Assembly (NCBI GenBank): GCA_025345505.1
Contig: JANVCC010000017.1
Location: forward strand, 500,315-564,314
Direction: 5' to 3'
Length of the DNA: 64,000 nt
DNA from: Todiramphus chloris collaris
Taxonomy: Eukaryota > Chordata > Aves > Coraciiformes > Alcedinidae
Position 1 is the first letter of the stretch, and every line of letters starts with the position of its first letter. Of this stretch, positions 27,401 to 40,070 are shown piece by piece. A program made the position numbers and the translations under genes. The notes beneath the pieces were generated by a model. It did not search any database. It worked only from the letters and a program-made list of their open reading frames with translations, and was not told where the DNA came from.

Positions 27401-30400
27401 GTCAGCCATAAGCAAGGGAAGGGTGGGTTAAAAGACTATGGGAGATAAAGCTTCCAACTGAGAGCACTACTCTCATAATATATTATGTCTATATCATTAG
27501 TGTTTCATAATAGTTTCTTACTTTCTTTTAATACCTTTAAGGAGGTGCTGAGAATATTTATCCAGTTACAAATTCCACACTACTATGTGAAGGTATTTTT
27601 AAAAAATCAAGCACAAACAAAACTAAGACTAAGAAAAAAAACACCTACCCATCACTGAAAACATTACATAAGAGTAACGAAAATATCACCGCTTAAAGGA
27701 TATGGATTGGTTTGATGTTGTTGTATTATTTAATGCATGTTGTCATTTCATTGTTATCACCATCAAAGTAAATGGAACCATATTAGATCTTCTCAGTGAT
27801 TCATGTAAAATATTGTCTTAATAATAGTATTTAAGCCTTTCACATCTCAAGAGTTTAAGGAATTTTGGAGTTGGAATCATTGTGCTTATGCATGTCTATA
27901 AGTTGTAGGACTTCAACAAGGATGCCTTAACTCTCTTTTCCTCCATTGTTGACCTTTTTGCACCTGAACCATGAACAAAGATTTAGCACTAGATGGGATG
28001 ATTTTGGAGGACAGATACTTAAAATATACCAGTAGTACAAACAGAAGACCAAGGTATAACAACTTTCCAATGCGGTTACTCTTTGACAATGAGGACCTTG
28101 ACTACTACTGTGATGAATATAATGATATTTTCTATAATGCAGTGCCTGTCCTCACACAATCACTCAGCCTGGATACTTTATGGGGAAACAGGTAAATACT
28201 ATTTAGCAATCAGGTTGAATGAAACACTTAGAAAAGGACAGAAACATGATGTAAGAGAGGCTGAGGTTTTGAGGTATTTTTCATTTTTAAGGATCAGATG
28301 GACACATGGAATATATTGTTAGCAGCAACTCCAGAGTGTGTTACCATCAAAACCAAGAGAAGTTTTAAGTCTGTCTCCTATCTTTATCTACTCAATACAA
28401 TTCCTCCTACTATTCTTTTCCTTAGCCCCTCCCCACCCTCAAAAGGTGCTACCCACAAACTTAGTGCAACAAAAATGTAGCAAAAGCTGTAAATTGGGGA
28501 TGAATATGAATAAGTTGAAGATAAATCAAAGACACAAAAAGTATTGTAAATATAAGATAGTGTAAAAACTGTTAAAGTTTATATGTATTTCCTTCAAAAT
28601 TATTTGCCATTTTCTACTGTGAGGTGCAAAGTTCACAAAAGACATTAATTTTGTTTCCCTGAAGTCACAGTAAAAATGTGACTAAAAAGTTTTCTACTTA
28701 TTGTATGTAGTGTTTTCTGAAAGTAGAATTTTAATTAGATCTATTTCTAGTATGTTACAACTCAAAAATTTGCATGCTCAGCCAATATTTCAAATGAGGC
28801 AATATAGAGACAACAGTGTAGTATATAAAAAAGGCCTGAATTATTTAAAAAAAAAAAAAAAACAAACCTAATTGCAAATGTATTAGTGTGGTTTAAATAG
28901 ATAGCAGAACTAACCAGAGAATGTAGTAACTGATCTTAATAGCTTATTACTTTATGCTAAATTACCATTCCATAAAAGTACTACAAAGCACTGTTTTTAA
29001 AAGCAAATGAAATAGGACTGAGTTTAGAAAGGAAAATTTAATGTTTCCCTATTGTGTGAAGCTGATTCTTATAGATGTCAAAAAGAAACTAATGCTACTA
29101 GGAAATCTTCCCTCACTTTCAGAGAGCCTAAATACTATGCAAAAATGCAGCTAGCATCGTTCATTCAGTGTTGGAGAGATTTTTATTTATTTATTGGTGT
29201 TTTTGTAGTAGCAAACAGTCTAGGTATAGGGAAAAAAAATGGCAAAAAACACACAGGCTAGGCATCAGTTCCACCACATGAGTTCATTATCATACCTGAT
29301 TTTCAAACAATGGCTAGCCTTTTTTCTGACAAATTCTGCTTCTGTTCTTGAGAACATTTGATGAAGACTGTGCACACAAATTACAGCCTGAGGGTCAGTG
29401 CTGAAGGCTTATGGCTTAACTCTGAAATAAATCTGAAGGAAAGGCTAAACTTCAGTGATTTCAGTGTCAAAAGGATAAGCCTATTATTTGCAGTAAAGAC
29501 TTTTTGAATATTAAATAATGAAAGTCTTTCAAGTGTCAGGAATGATGAACGCATGTTTTAAGGATTTAAAAATTAAATTTTCCACTAATGTATTTTGTGT
29601 ATGTACTAGGTTATTTTCTAAGTAACCACAAAGACAATCATAGTTGTTCTGACAATTAAAACAACAAATCCTTGCTTTTCTTTAAGAGCTCATTTCAATA
29701 AAATGTTGCTGGGAGAAAGATAGATATTAAAAGGTATTGTGGAAAGGGACGATAAGGAAGGAGGAAAAAAGACAACAAAAAAGTGAATTAATGAAATATG
29801 CAAGAATAAATTCATAAAGGAAGAGATGAAAAAGAAAACATCTGGACCAAACTATGGAGTACAAAGAAATGGAAGAGAAAGAAGTAGAACAGGAGAACTG
29901 GGGAAACAGAAAATCAAACAGGGAAAACAGGAGCTAAATTCAAAAGTGGTTGTCTTCAGAGGTCTTGTCATTCTATGGATGTAAACAACAAAATATTAAG
30001 AAAGCATAGGATGTGTGAGACACCAGGTTTCTCTTGAGATTTAATGTAATCTGGTGTTGATCAACTTAATTGTGCATTCAAGCTATCTTCTTTAGATACA
30101 AAGCCAAGATCCTGACATCCAGCAAGTAGGTACCTTGATTTTAGACTGACTAAATAAGTCATCATGAATTCTTAGAGAAGGCTTTTTAGTCTTATTAGGA
30201 TAGAGCTATGTGATTCTGAATGCTTCGAGCGTCTTAGTGTACCTATTTTATTGATTGTGTCTTGAACCTTGAAGGACAATTCGGTGCTCCTCCATAGTGA
30301 GCATGAAGTGTAGTCACCAAAAATCAATATAGAGGACACACAAAGCACAGAGTTTCATCTTAAAAATTACTCAGGGCTTCAGCAAACACTAGGTTTTCCT

Positions 30401-31972
30401 AAGACTTTTGCAGAATAACTTAAAGTCCAGAAGACAACTGATGTGTCTGAATCTTGGAGACTTGCCTCAAGAAATCTGAATGCACACGTGCTGTTTGCCA
30501 GATGAGTGCACTAACTACTAGATAAGAGACAAGACTTTTCTGGAGTAATTCTTTTTCATTTCTATTGAAGATAGGCTTACTGTGCAGAAAGCTATGCAAG
30601 ATTTATGGCAGCAGGCACAGGAAGAGTGAAAACAAGCTTGTTTTGCAGCCTGTTTTAGAAAACCTGAATAGTGTGCATAAATTGTAGTGAGCAGGAAATG
30701 AATGTTCACAACCAGTGAACTTTGCACTGAACTGAATACAGCAGGGACACTTAGAGATTTGCCTACACAATCCCAAGATGGCTTAGGCAGGCAACTGTCT
30801 TCCCCAAAATGGGACTGCTCCTGTGTAAAGAGGCTCAGTTCAGACTTGTGGAACTCTTCGTACACTGGGGGACAAAAAGGCATTTCTGATTACTGGTTTC
30901 AAACACCAGATGATATTACCCTAATCAGGAAGCAGGCAGTCTGGTATTTTGTCTAGGTGAAAAGATGCACTACTACTTTGGCTTTCTGCTGCACTGATTT
31001 GCTGAAAATGAAATCAAGGTATTTACAATATGCTATAGAGTGCTATTGGTTTTAGCCTTTGAGTCTACAGTAATAATTAGTTATCCAATATAATTGCAGT
31101 ATACCTTTTTTTTTTTTTGTCATTGTTGAAAGCATTTTCCCTTTGAGAAAATAGCTATTTTTGAACAGTAGAATCATTCACCTTGTAGGACAGCTTCCTT
31201 TAGGAGAGAGGTATAAGAAGTAGGAGAAGAGAGATCATGAGGCTTATGACATTGAAAAAAAAAAAACAAAAAAACCCAAAAGTACTGCTTTAAAACTAAT
31301 AGTGGCAAGAACTAGACCTTTAAGATTGACTGACTTGCATATCTTCCTTAAGCCAAGTACACAGAAACACCCAAGAGCTCTGAATCAATAAAGGAAGACT
31401 TTTTTACAGCATAGATTAGAACAAGACAACTTGTGAGAGAGGGTGAAAACTCAAATCAGGTGGGAGAAAAACAAATGGTTTTAAAAACAAAGGGCACCTT
31501 ATTCAGTATTGTCCTTTTGAGTCAAATCCATACTTTCAAAGCAGCAACTGTCGGAGGCTTTCCACAAACACTACATTCTCCTACTCTAAGTCCTCACAGG
31601 AAAATCTCTTTCTCACTCTAGGACAACTTCAAAGGCTTAGTTTTGGATCCATTCCTTGCTATTCCTAAAAGTTTCCAATCCTATACTCCCTGAGAGTATC
31701 TAAATACATGGTATCCAGAAAAGGATCCAAATTGAGCATATTTGGTTGCACTGTGAAAAACTCATACCTTCTCCCTCCACAAGAGGATTCAGTCTGACAC
31801 CAAACACAGCACCCAGGTCAAAGCAAATAGGTGGCCATTTAAAAGAATGCTGAACACCCACACAGGAAGCAGCTAAGACCCCCACATAATGGGGGCTATA
31901 TACACCATCCTCAAACCCTGTTATAGCTGTCTGTCAAAGCTCACTGAAAAAATGAAAAGTTAGTTTTCCCAC
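24475..31972 (-). other. DMD: DMD intron 6
   Basis: This 7,498-bp intron lies between exons 6 and 7. I found no clear transposon in it. It holds a 9-base G run at 26893-26901, an A run at 28847-28862 and a 74-codon plus-strand open frame at 27971-28195 that I cannot assign. Confidence 0.92.
28847..28862. repeat. A homopolymer
   Basis: Sixteen consecutive A in intron 6. Confidence 0.9.
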
Positions 31973-32145
31973 CTGTGACTGTGGAGGAGTGCATTGAAAG
32001 CCAATCCATCAGACCAGCTACTGGTGAAATTGATAACATTGACCTGTGGGTAATTACGAGTCGATTGGCGGACCCAGCTCAGCAGAATCTTTTCACTGTT
32101 TGTCTGCTGCAGTCCAGCCATAATGTTTTTCATGACATCTTTGAC
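31973..32145 (-). CDS. DMD: Dystrophin exon 6 (start of CH2 domain)
   Basis: The exon is 173 bp, entering in phase 0 and leaving after two bases of an Arg codon, human residues about 120-177. It covers the linker and first part of the second calponin-homology domain, including the region mapped in the family as actin-binding site 2. The protein starts [20 protein letters not shown], continues [20 protein letters not shown] and ends with [16 protein letters not shown]. Asp in VKD and Phe in LAFNA match utrophin rather than human dystrophin (Asn and Leu), while the rest is dystrophin-like. The acceptor is TCTTATTGCAG; the donor GTGGGAAA is weak. The split Arg codon is completed correctly by exon 7. 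Confidence 0.98.
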
Positions 32146-33929
32146 CTGCAATAAGAGACAGAATTTCATTCATGATTGAACTCATTAAAGGCTGACTTTT
32201 CTCTTTTTTTTTGACACAAAAAACCCTTCAGTTATCTAGACTTAAACCTTAAAGAAATACCTCCTGAGTAATTACAGAACATACTCAGTGTCACCGTACG
32301 ATGGTAGCAGTCAAGACTGAATGCTTAAAGACAACTGACTTGTTCATCACTGCTGATGCATTCAGTATATTCATCCCTGTGCCATATAAAGCATTCCATC
32401 CATGAACAGAGAAGGTACATTTGTTTATGCCACTTATGGGAACAGAATTAATTCAGACTAAATACTTCTTGTGGTTTTCTTTGCTCTGGAAATATATACT
32501 TAATAGATTTGATACATTATAGCAAAATTTGATAAAATGATGAAAAGCTATAGAATTGAAAATAAGTGTGCTCAGTGCACAGCAGATAATGTTTTTGACT
32601 TAAGTGTACAAACTATATTTGCACAGATGCACTTTGATTAAAAGTGAATTTCACTGCATGCATTAAAAGAGTATTGTATGTGTTTAATTTAAAAAAAAAA
32701 ATTAAAGGAAAGTTAATATTTCTCTTTCATTTGAGAAAGATCACTTACCCTATTATTTTAGAAAAAGCCATTAATTATGAGAGCTTCTAAAAATATTAGC
32801 CTGGAGTTTGACATAATGCCATCAATTATATATTTCTTAGCAACTTCTTTTCTAGTGAAAGAGAACCCAAAACTTCTATTAAGATGTCTATAATTTATTT
32901 TCCCATAAAGTAATCCCTTTTAAGTCATTGCTTTCTCCACATATCTTGTAAAGATTAGCAGCTCTTTTAAAATACTCCCTAAGATATAATTTGACTACAA
33001 AGTTACTTATTGTTGCTTATTCACTAATGGAATATATAATTTCACTATAATTCTCCACTTGAATTGCTCTGCAGCCCGTATCCATCAAAGAACAACATTC
33101 AGTACAGAAGCTACTTTATGATAAATAATCGACCACTTTGATATTGTAGAAACTGTTAAGATAATATGCAGAAGCTGTAATCTCAAAGAATAATCAGCAA
33201 CAAAATAATTACTATAATACTGTAAAAAAACACAGATACCATTTCTTGTTCAGCCTAGTAAGTTGCTTGCTAGTTTCATGGTAATTAATTCAATCATTTA
33301 AATAAGTGAATAAATGATTTACTAAAAGAATGTGTTGGGTTTAGATCCCAGATGCATACTACCCAAAGAGTATCAGTGCCTTCAATTTTCCTTTTGAGAT
33401 AGGTATAAAGTTAACTTTATATGCTACTAGTTTCTGAGATGTGAGGAGAAACTGATCCTCTCTACATTTCATGGGACACATTCCTGACTTTAGTCTAACT
33501 TTGTAATTTGCACCAGTAAAAATGGATATAAAATTCTCTCAGACAAAAACCTAGCATTTTATAGTTGCCTCCATTTCCATGTCAGCAGACAGAAAGTGTT
33601 TAAGAAAATTAGGAAATATACTCTCTAGTTTTACTTCATATGTCTGAGACGGTAATTTGACTTTCTTGTTAATATTTTCAGTGTCTTCATTACTGAAATC
33701 TGTCAAAGTAGATTTACATAATTCAGCAAGAAGCTAAGATATGTATCACCTATATTTCCAGACAGAAACCCTTTGCTACTATCAAAATACAAAAATTTGT
33801 TTTTCATTAATCAAGGTTCTAAAAAGAAGAAAATTTTTGCAATTACCCTCTATTGCACTGATAGGAAAGACTAGGAAATTTGAAAATACGGTACAGGAGA
33901 ATTTCCTGAGAGTGGATTTCATTGATTTT

Positions 33930-33963
33930 GGGGGGGGGGGGTTTGTTTTTTTTTTTTTTTTTT
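33930..33963. repeat. G12 run followed by T18 run
   Basis: Twelve G (33930-33941), then TTTG, then eighteen T (33946-33963). The G run could form a G-quadruplex with neighbouring copies of the same strand; the whole is prone to length errors in sequencing. Confidence 0.92.
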
Positions 33964-36900
33964 ATCATGTGTTTGTATTTACAAATACAGATTTATCTGA
34001 GTATTATAAGTAATCTGTACCATTCAAAAAATACAACACACTTTCATATAAAAGGACAGATGAATGAATGTAGAAAAACAGGATTTAGAAATATAAAAGT
34101 TCATAACATATAGACAAGAACTAGTATTAGAGTTGATGTTAACAGAAGACAAAGAAGTGATAAATATGAACAGAGGAAAGTAGGCAACAACAATAGAAAT
34201 ATGGGACAACAGGAAGGCAGTTACTCAGAAGAATCCAAGTGGTAGTTTTCCTTCTGATTTAAAGATATGAAGCTGAAATCTTAACATTTATTTCTACTTT
34301 TGAGTAAAAAAAATACAAAATGATTTCAAACCTTTCTTGAATTTAAATTGCTGACAATGGATAGAAATTTACTCTAATTTTCCCCCATTTCTCTTCAGCA
34401 GTGATGACTGTTAAATTTATGATCTTTTGTTATCTACTAAGGAACAGCAGGAATGTAAAATAACAAAGTAAAAGGCTATGATCTCATCTTGAAAGCTGAG
34501 ATCACTGCCTATTCAGTGAGAAATAGTGGAAAACTCCATTTGTACAGCTGGAGCCATCTTGTTCTCCTGAGCACCCCAAGGGGCACTGCCATCTCTCTCA
34601 CCTAGCACCTTGGTATCACCACGCAGCACTGTGCCTTCCCATGCAATGACACTGTGGGCACAGCAACACACTGCCCACAGGATGTCTGAGCCCTGAAGCA
34701 AGACCAGCATTTGAGCAGAAAATTGCTTGCTGACCTTGAGGTTAGAGGGAAGCTTTTTGAAGGCTTCTCAATTAAGATGCAGTGTTCAGAAATAGTAGTA
34801 CATAGATACATGTTCACATCAGCCTAAAGATCTTTGGGGTGGATAAGGTCCCTCAGCATCCAGGCTCAAAATCTACAACCATTTAAAAGTGTCTGGTAGG
34901 CTATGCCTCTTGCTGTCAAATGATGAATTGACCTCTGATACTCTCCTTTCTAATGCAGTATATCCCGTCAGGAGACAAAGTTTTAAGGGATAGGAAATTT
35001 TGACTTCCTGAGAAGAAAAATATTTGCTCTTTCTGGGGAATGGACCTGTAAGCAATAAGAAAAGATTCCAATTCGAACAGAACAGGGAAAAAAGGGCAAC
35101 ACAGACACTGACAGGATGACTTGCAAAACATCAAATTGCCAAATGAAAAACTGTGAACAGAATGGCACCACTGCTCTTCATGTCACCACAGTGAGAAGCA
35201 GCCAAACACAGCACACCCAGGCCTGCCTCATGGTAGCAGTGGACCTTTGCTCTCCCTGTGTCAGGAACATGTCTTGGGAGTATGTGCACGCACAGTTGTG
35301 TGCAAATAAGCTGAGTAGGAAACATAGCATGATCGCAGGCTTGCATTACATCTGTTTCACATAAAACCAACACTCAGGTGCATAACATTTTATGACTGGC
35401 ATTTGGCTTCAGGATCACAGTGCCCAGAAGAGAGGGGGGAGGTAAGGAGAGAATCTAAAAAAAAAAACATATTCTGAAAGCAAAGTTTTTCATTTTTCTC
35501 AATCAACCTTACAGCTCCCTAACAGAATGAGTTAGTATTTTTAGTTGCTGTATTTCAGGTATTCTAACTGCATGGTTATGTTTTATAGCTAGAACCCACT
35601 AAACTCTTTCAAAGCACATTTTCAATAACTCTTTTAAGAGTGTTCAAGACACCTATCAAAGGATATTCTTTGCTCATTGATTCATGTTGGATTGACAAAA
35701 CTTAGTATTTTAGTCCACAATTATAATACAATATAAAATAAAATGGAAATTCCAATTAAAATACTGGTTCTGCAACAAGTGCTCAACATGTCTGATGCTT
35801 TTAATAGGTCTCCAAATGAGGCTGGCTGTTGAAATTCACTGAAATATTTGCTTTAGGTATACACCTATTATTTTACTTTTTTCTGAAGTCAAGATTTTGT
35901 CTTTAAATCCTACCAAAGATTTTTGTTGGGTTGTTGTTTTGTTTTTTGTTTTTTTTTTTTTCATGCTTTACATGAAAATAAGTTTGCTCTTAAAAAGAGA
36001 AACAAACCACTTGCACTTGGCAATACAGAATGTATTTCCATTCTTAAGAGTCTTTGTTTAATGAACGAATGGTTTTGCTTAAATGCTAATATTGCAGTGA
36101 GGCTGGGATCACGTAACTGTGAGAAAGAGGGCAGCAGCTTCAAGGAAAGAAGAAACTCTGATAGACACAGTACCATAAAGAGATTTGGCAGCAGGTGCTT
36201 AACTCAGAACGATGGTTCAATTTCAGTGAAACTTTTAATAATAATCTGAAAAACAGGCTAGATAAGAAAAGACATAGTCACCACAGGGGACATGAAAAGC
36301 CACAAGATTTCTACAGAACAGAAATGAGAAAGACAAGAATGAGTCAAATCCTGTCTGTAGCAATGTCTCTACTGCTGCCTCTCCTCAATGGAACTGCTGA
36401 TTATCACTAGGACTGGTACTGCCTTGTTATTCCTTCCATGCACCTTTCTTCTATTGTGTCTTGTAGTATGTATAAGTACAGTTTCCAGAACAACTGGTCT
36501 TGTTGTCATATATAAGTACAGTTCTGTCCTAATGTGGTCCTTGCTGCAGGATGTGAAACTGGAAAAAAATTCTTGCCTGTTCATCTGCAACAAAATAACT
36601 GCCCATAGAAATATTTTTTTTTTACATAAGGCAGATAAAACTTCCTCTAGGTGACCCTTCTCAAGACTGCAAGTTCTTGGAATCAGAAAGTGAAAGGATT
36701 TGCAAAAGCAGGATTGTACCATGAAACACAAACTGTGCTAGTAGCAAACCACACTAAATTAACTAGCCTTTGTATTATTTATTTTTTTCAGGCCTTCCAC
36801 AGACTACAAATAAATATAGTAGTCTTGATAACTTATCATAGGTATCAAGATATTTTACCCAACAGTAGACAACTGGCAAAGTTTGGTGACCCTGATGCCA

Positions 36901-37489
36901 TATTTAAGTATGTAACAACAGCTTATTGTGTGTCCAGCTGATTAGTGCCAAGAACAATCTGTGATAGGCAAAAGGGTACCAACAGGAAGAAGCACCTTTT
37001 CTTAAGAAACTTACAGCCTTTTTTCATGAGAAGTGCTGTCAATGTGTATGATTGTGTCAACCTCTAAACAGGGTAGAACAATCACAAACATATTCTAAGT
37101 GATTCAAATCCCTTCAAAACTTGAAATAAAATCTGGAAAAGGAAAAAAAAAAATTCTCCACAGAGCTGTACACAAACAAATCCACTGAGAACTGTTCCAG
37201 TCTTCTGAAGGAGACAGACAGCAAGCCAACATCTCCTGAGTTTTGTTTAAAAAGAAAAAAGCCCAGGCACAAATCTGGCTCCATATTATGTTTTCATCAT
37301 TATGCAACAGCACCAAGGTTATTATATAATAATGGCTTCTTCTTGCCAAACACGTTTTATCTACTCTTTAGGAAAGAAACCAGAGTTCAGTTCTAACCAA
37401 ATTAGAAATTTATTTACAAAATTTTGAATAAAAAGAGAAATCCACAACACACAGGTCACTTCTTCTCAGTAGTCCATGAATAAATCGAA

Positions 37490-38415
37490 CTTATGACCTG
37501 GATGAAGGAAGAGTGCACTGTCAGCAAGTTTGCTGACAATACAAAACTGGGCTGAGTGGCTGACACACCAGCAGGCTGTGCTGCCATTCAGTGAGACCTA
37601 GACACACTGGAGAGTTTGGCAGGGAGAAATTGAATGAAATACAACAAGTGTAGACACTCGCATCTGGGAAAGAATAACCCCGTGTACCAGTATAGGCTGG
37701 GGATTGACTTGTTAGAGAGTAGCACGGCGGAAAAGGACCTGGGGGTCCTGGTGGACAGAAAGATGACCATGAGCCACCAATTTGCCCTCATGGCCAAGAA
37801 GTCTAATGGCATACTGGGGTGTATTAGAAGGGGTGTGGGTATTAGGTCGAAAGGTTCTCCTCCTTCTTTACTCTGCCCTGGTGAGACCTCATCTGGAATA
37901 TTATGTTCAGTTCTGGGCCCCCCCAGTTCAAGGAAGACAGGGGACTGCTTGAGTCCCACGCAGAGCTACAAAGATGATTAAGGGAGTGGAGCATCTCCCT
38001 TATGATGAAAAGCTGCGGGAGCTACGTCTCTTTAGCTTGAAGAAGAGGAGAATGGGGGGGAGCGGGGCATGTGACCTCATGAATGTTTATAAATACATAA
38101 AGGGCAAGTGTCAGGAGGATGGAGATAGGCTCTTCTCTGTTATGTCCAATCTATCGATCAAGGGGCAATCAGTGTAAGCTGGTGCATAAGAGGTTCCACA
38201 GAAACATAAGGAAAAACTTTTTCACTGTGAGGGTCGTGGAGCTCTGGAACAGGATGCCCAGAGGGGTTGTGGAGTCTCCTTCTCTGGAGACATTTAAAAC
38301 CCACCTGGACGCGTTCCTATGTGACCTGCTCTAGGTGGTTCTGCTCTGTCAGGGGGGTTGGACTAGATGATCTTTTGAGGTCCCTTCCAATCCTTAAAAT
38401 TCAGTGATTCTGTGA
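37490..38415 (+). mobile_element. CR1 LINE, 3' fragment with reverse-transcriptase end
   Basis: This is a plus-oriented CR1 of about 925 bp. It starts within the reverse-transcriptase coding part (SKFADNTKLG; CR1 normally has FADD, so one catalytic Asp is lost), followed at once by a stop. Further on are [30 protein letters not shown], and the 3' region GGACTAGATGATCTTTTGAG, GTCCCTTCCAATCC and a degraded octamer end (ATTCAGTGATTCTGTGA). Frameshifts break the frame several times. It lies antisense to DMD in intron 5. Confidence 0.95.
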
Positions 38416-38979
38416 AACACGGAACTCAAAAGTATAGACTAAACACGTTCTGAATCTTGATGACTTGCGGAGAAAGTGTTACACCTTTAACCACTTAACA
38501 AGTACACAGCTAATACTAAAGCGCATCTTAACACACTGCTTCAAAATATGAACAAATCAAAACATGAATTTGAACATGAAAAGTCATCTCAGTCCATAAT
38601 TCATATAAACTGAAACAGTGATTGAAGGATTATTGTTAAAAGTTGCAAAGCTAGGTTTCGTATTCCATCTGCTCTCAATAAATAATTTAGAACAATGTTA
38701 TGCAATTAAACTAGGAATATTAGAAAGGGAAACAAAGGAAGAAATGATTTAACTATTTGCAGCTTTTCTCTGTTGCTTTCACTACAACATGTCCTGTAAA
38801 ATCAGAGAAAAATGTTCCCTACTTCAGTGAATGATACCCATGAGAATTTCAATATGAGTATTTATTTCTAATATAAAGTCTTTTAGACCTTATTTTTCAC
38901 CTTCTTTGCTTGTAATGCTATGAAAAACTTGTAGTTTATTGCTTGGGGAACAAACACAACACAAATAGTCAGACAAATT

Positions 38980-39338
38980 ATTCATCCCAGAGAAGAGAAG
39001 ACTCCAGGAAGACCTTATTAAGGCCTTGTAGTGTCTGAAGGGAGCCCACAAGAAAGCTGGGGAGGGACTTTATACAAGGGCTTTTAGTGAGAGGATGAGG
39101 GATAATAACTTTATACTGAAAGACGGTAGATTTAGAGTAGAAATTGGAAGGGTAAGACACTGGAACATGTTGCCCAGGGAAGTTGTGGATGCTCCATCAC
39201 TGGATGTGTTCAAGACCAGGCTAGATGGGGCTTTGAGCCACCTTGTCGAGGGCGAGGTGCTCCTGCCCATGCCAGGGGGATTGGAACTAGATGAGCTTTA
39301 AGGTCCCTTCCAAACCAATCCATTCTATGACTCTTAGC
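38980..39338 (+). mobile_element. CR1 LINE, short 3' fragment
   Basis: The plus strand contains the CR1 3' sequence GGAACATGTTGCCCAGGGAA, then GATGGGGCTTTGAGCCACCT, then AAGGTCCCTTCCAAACCAAT and the end CCATTCTATGACTCT. It is 5'-truncated to about 360 bp, and its 3' end lies about 640 bp from exon 5, antisense to DMD. Confidence 0.93.
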
Positions 39339-39977
39339 CCAGATTCATACAAACACACAGACTTAGAGCACCCAAATGCTAGTTCTTCTGAATTCTTATT
39401 TTAATGCTTTCTCAGAATTTGTTTACTTGTCGTCATCTACCACATTGTTTTTTAGGACATCTGTATCTTAATTCCCTATTTCTCTCTAAAGTGAAAGGAA
39501 GCAAAATGAATCATATCCGATTCAATAATTTGTCAGACTAGCAGCTTTCTCATGTCCTGAAACTAATTCTTGGCCGGACAGGTCAGCAGTGAAAAGGAAC
39601 AAATGTGATTATTTCATTAAAATATCAAAGTCACTCTTTCTAAGATACTAGAAAGAAAAGTGACTGTGAAAGCTGTACATCCACATTGGCTTTGTCTATC
39701 CATTTTTCATACAATAATTGTATTATATATTCTCCTGCAACATCTGACTGTGAAATTAGAGTCAAAAAAGCTGCTTCTAATGCTCTAAAACCTATTTTAT
39801 CTTCTTTAGATTCTTAAAATCCTAGATAATATGTAAACAGACTACCATAAAACTTGCTGATTTAGGATATTGTTTGCAATGTCTATGTTTACTTTGTAGG
39901 TTGTGGTTGAATAATAATGGAAAAAAGATCAGTGGAATAAAGGTGCTTCCTGTAAAGTAAGCAGCAGGGCCACTCAC

Positions 39978-40070
39978 CTGCCAGTGGAGGATTATATTCC
40001 AGATCAAACCAAGGGTCAACTTATGATTTCCATCCACAATATCCGAGCTCCCAATATTTACCAAATCAAC
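39978..40070 (-). CDS. DMD: Dystrophin exon 5 (end of CH1 domain)
   Basis: The exon is 93 bp, phase 0 to phase 0, 31 codons, human residues about 89-119. It begins [20 protein letters not shown] and ends [11 protein letters not shown], the most conserved part of the CH1 fold. Only one residue (Ser for Thr in NIGS-S-D) differs from the human protein as I know it. The acceptor is TTTACAAAG, with a T-rich run (minus strand) upstream, and the donor is GTGAGTGG. The open frame continues into the flanking intron on both sides, but the splice sites and the 93-bp length fix the exon limits. It is followed by a 7,832-bp intron that holds two CR1 copies. Confidence 0.97.

Larger units (their letters stand above)
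32146..39977 (-). other. DMD: DMD intron 5
   Basis: This 7,832-bp intron lies between exons 5 and 6. It contains two plus-strand CR1 copies (37490-38415 and 38980-39338), a G run followed by a T run at 33930-33963, and a GC-richer patch near 34530-35360. The rest is AT-rich sequence in which I see nothing recognisable. Confidence 0.92.

Noticed and set aside
37588..38334. Open frames of 67-123 codons on both strands
   Set aside because: They are remnants or shadows of the CR1 reverse-transcriptase end, broken by stops and frameshifts.
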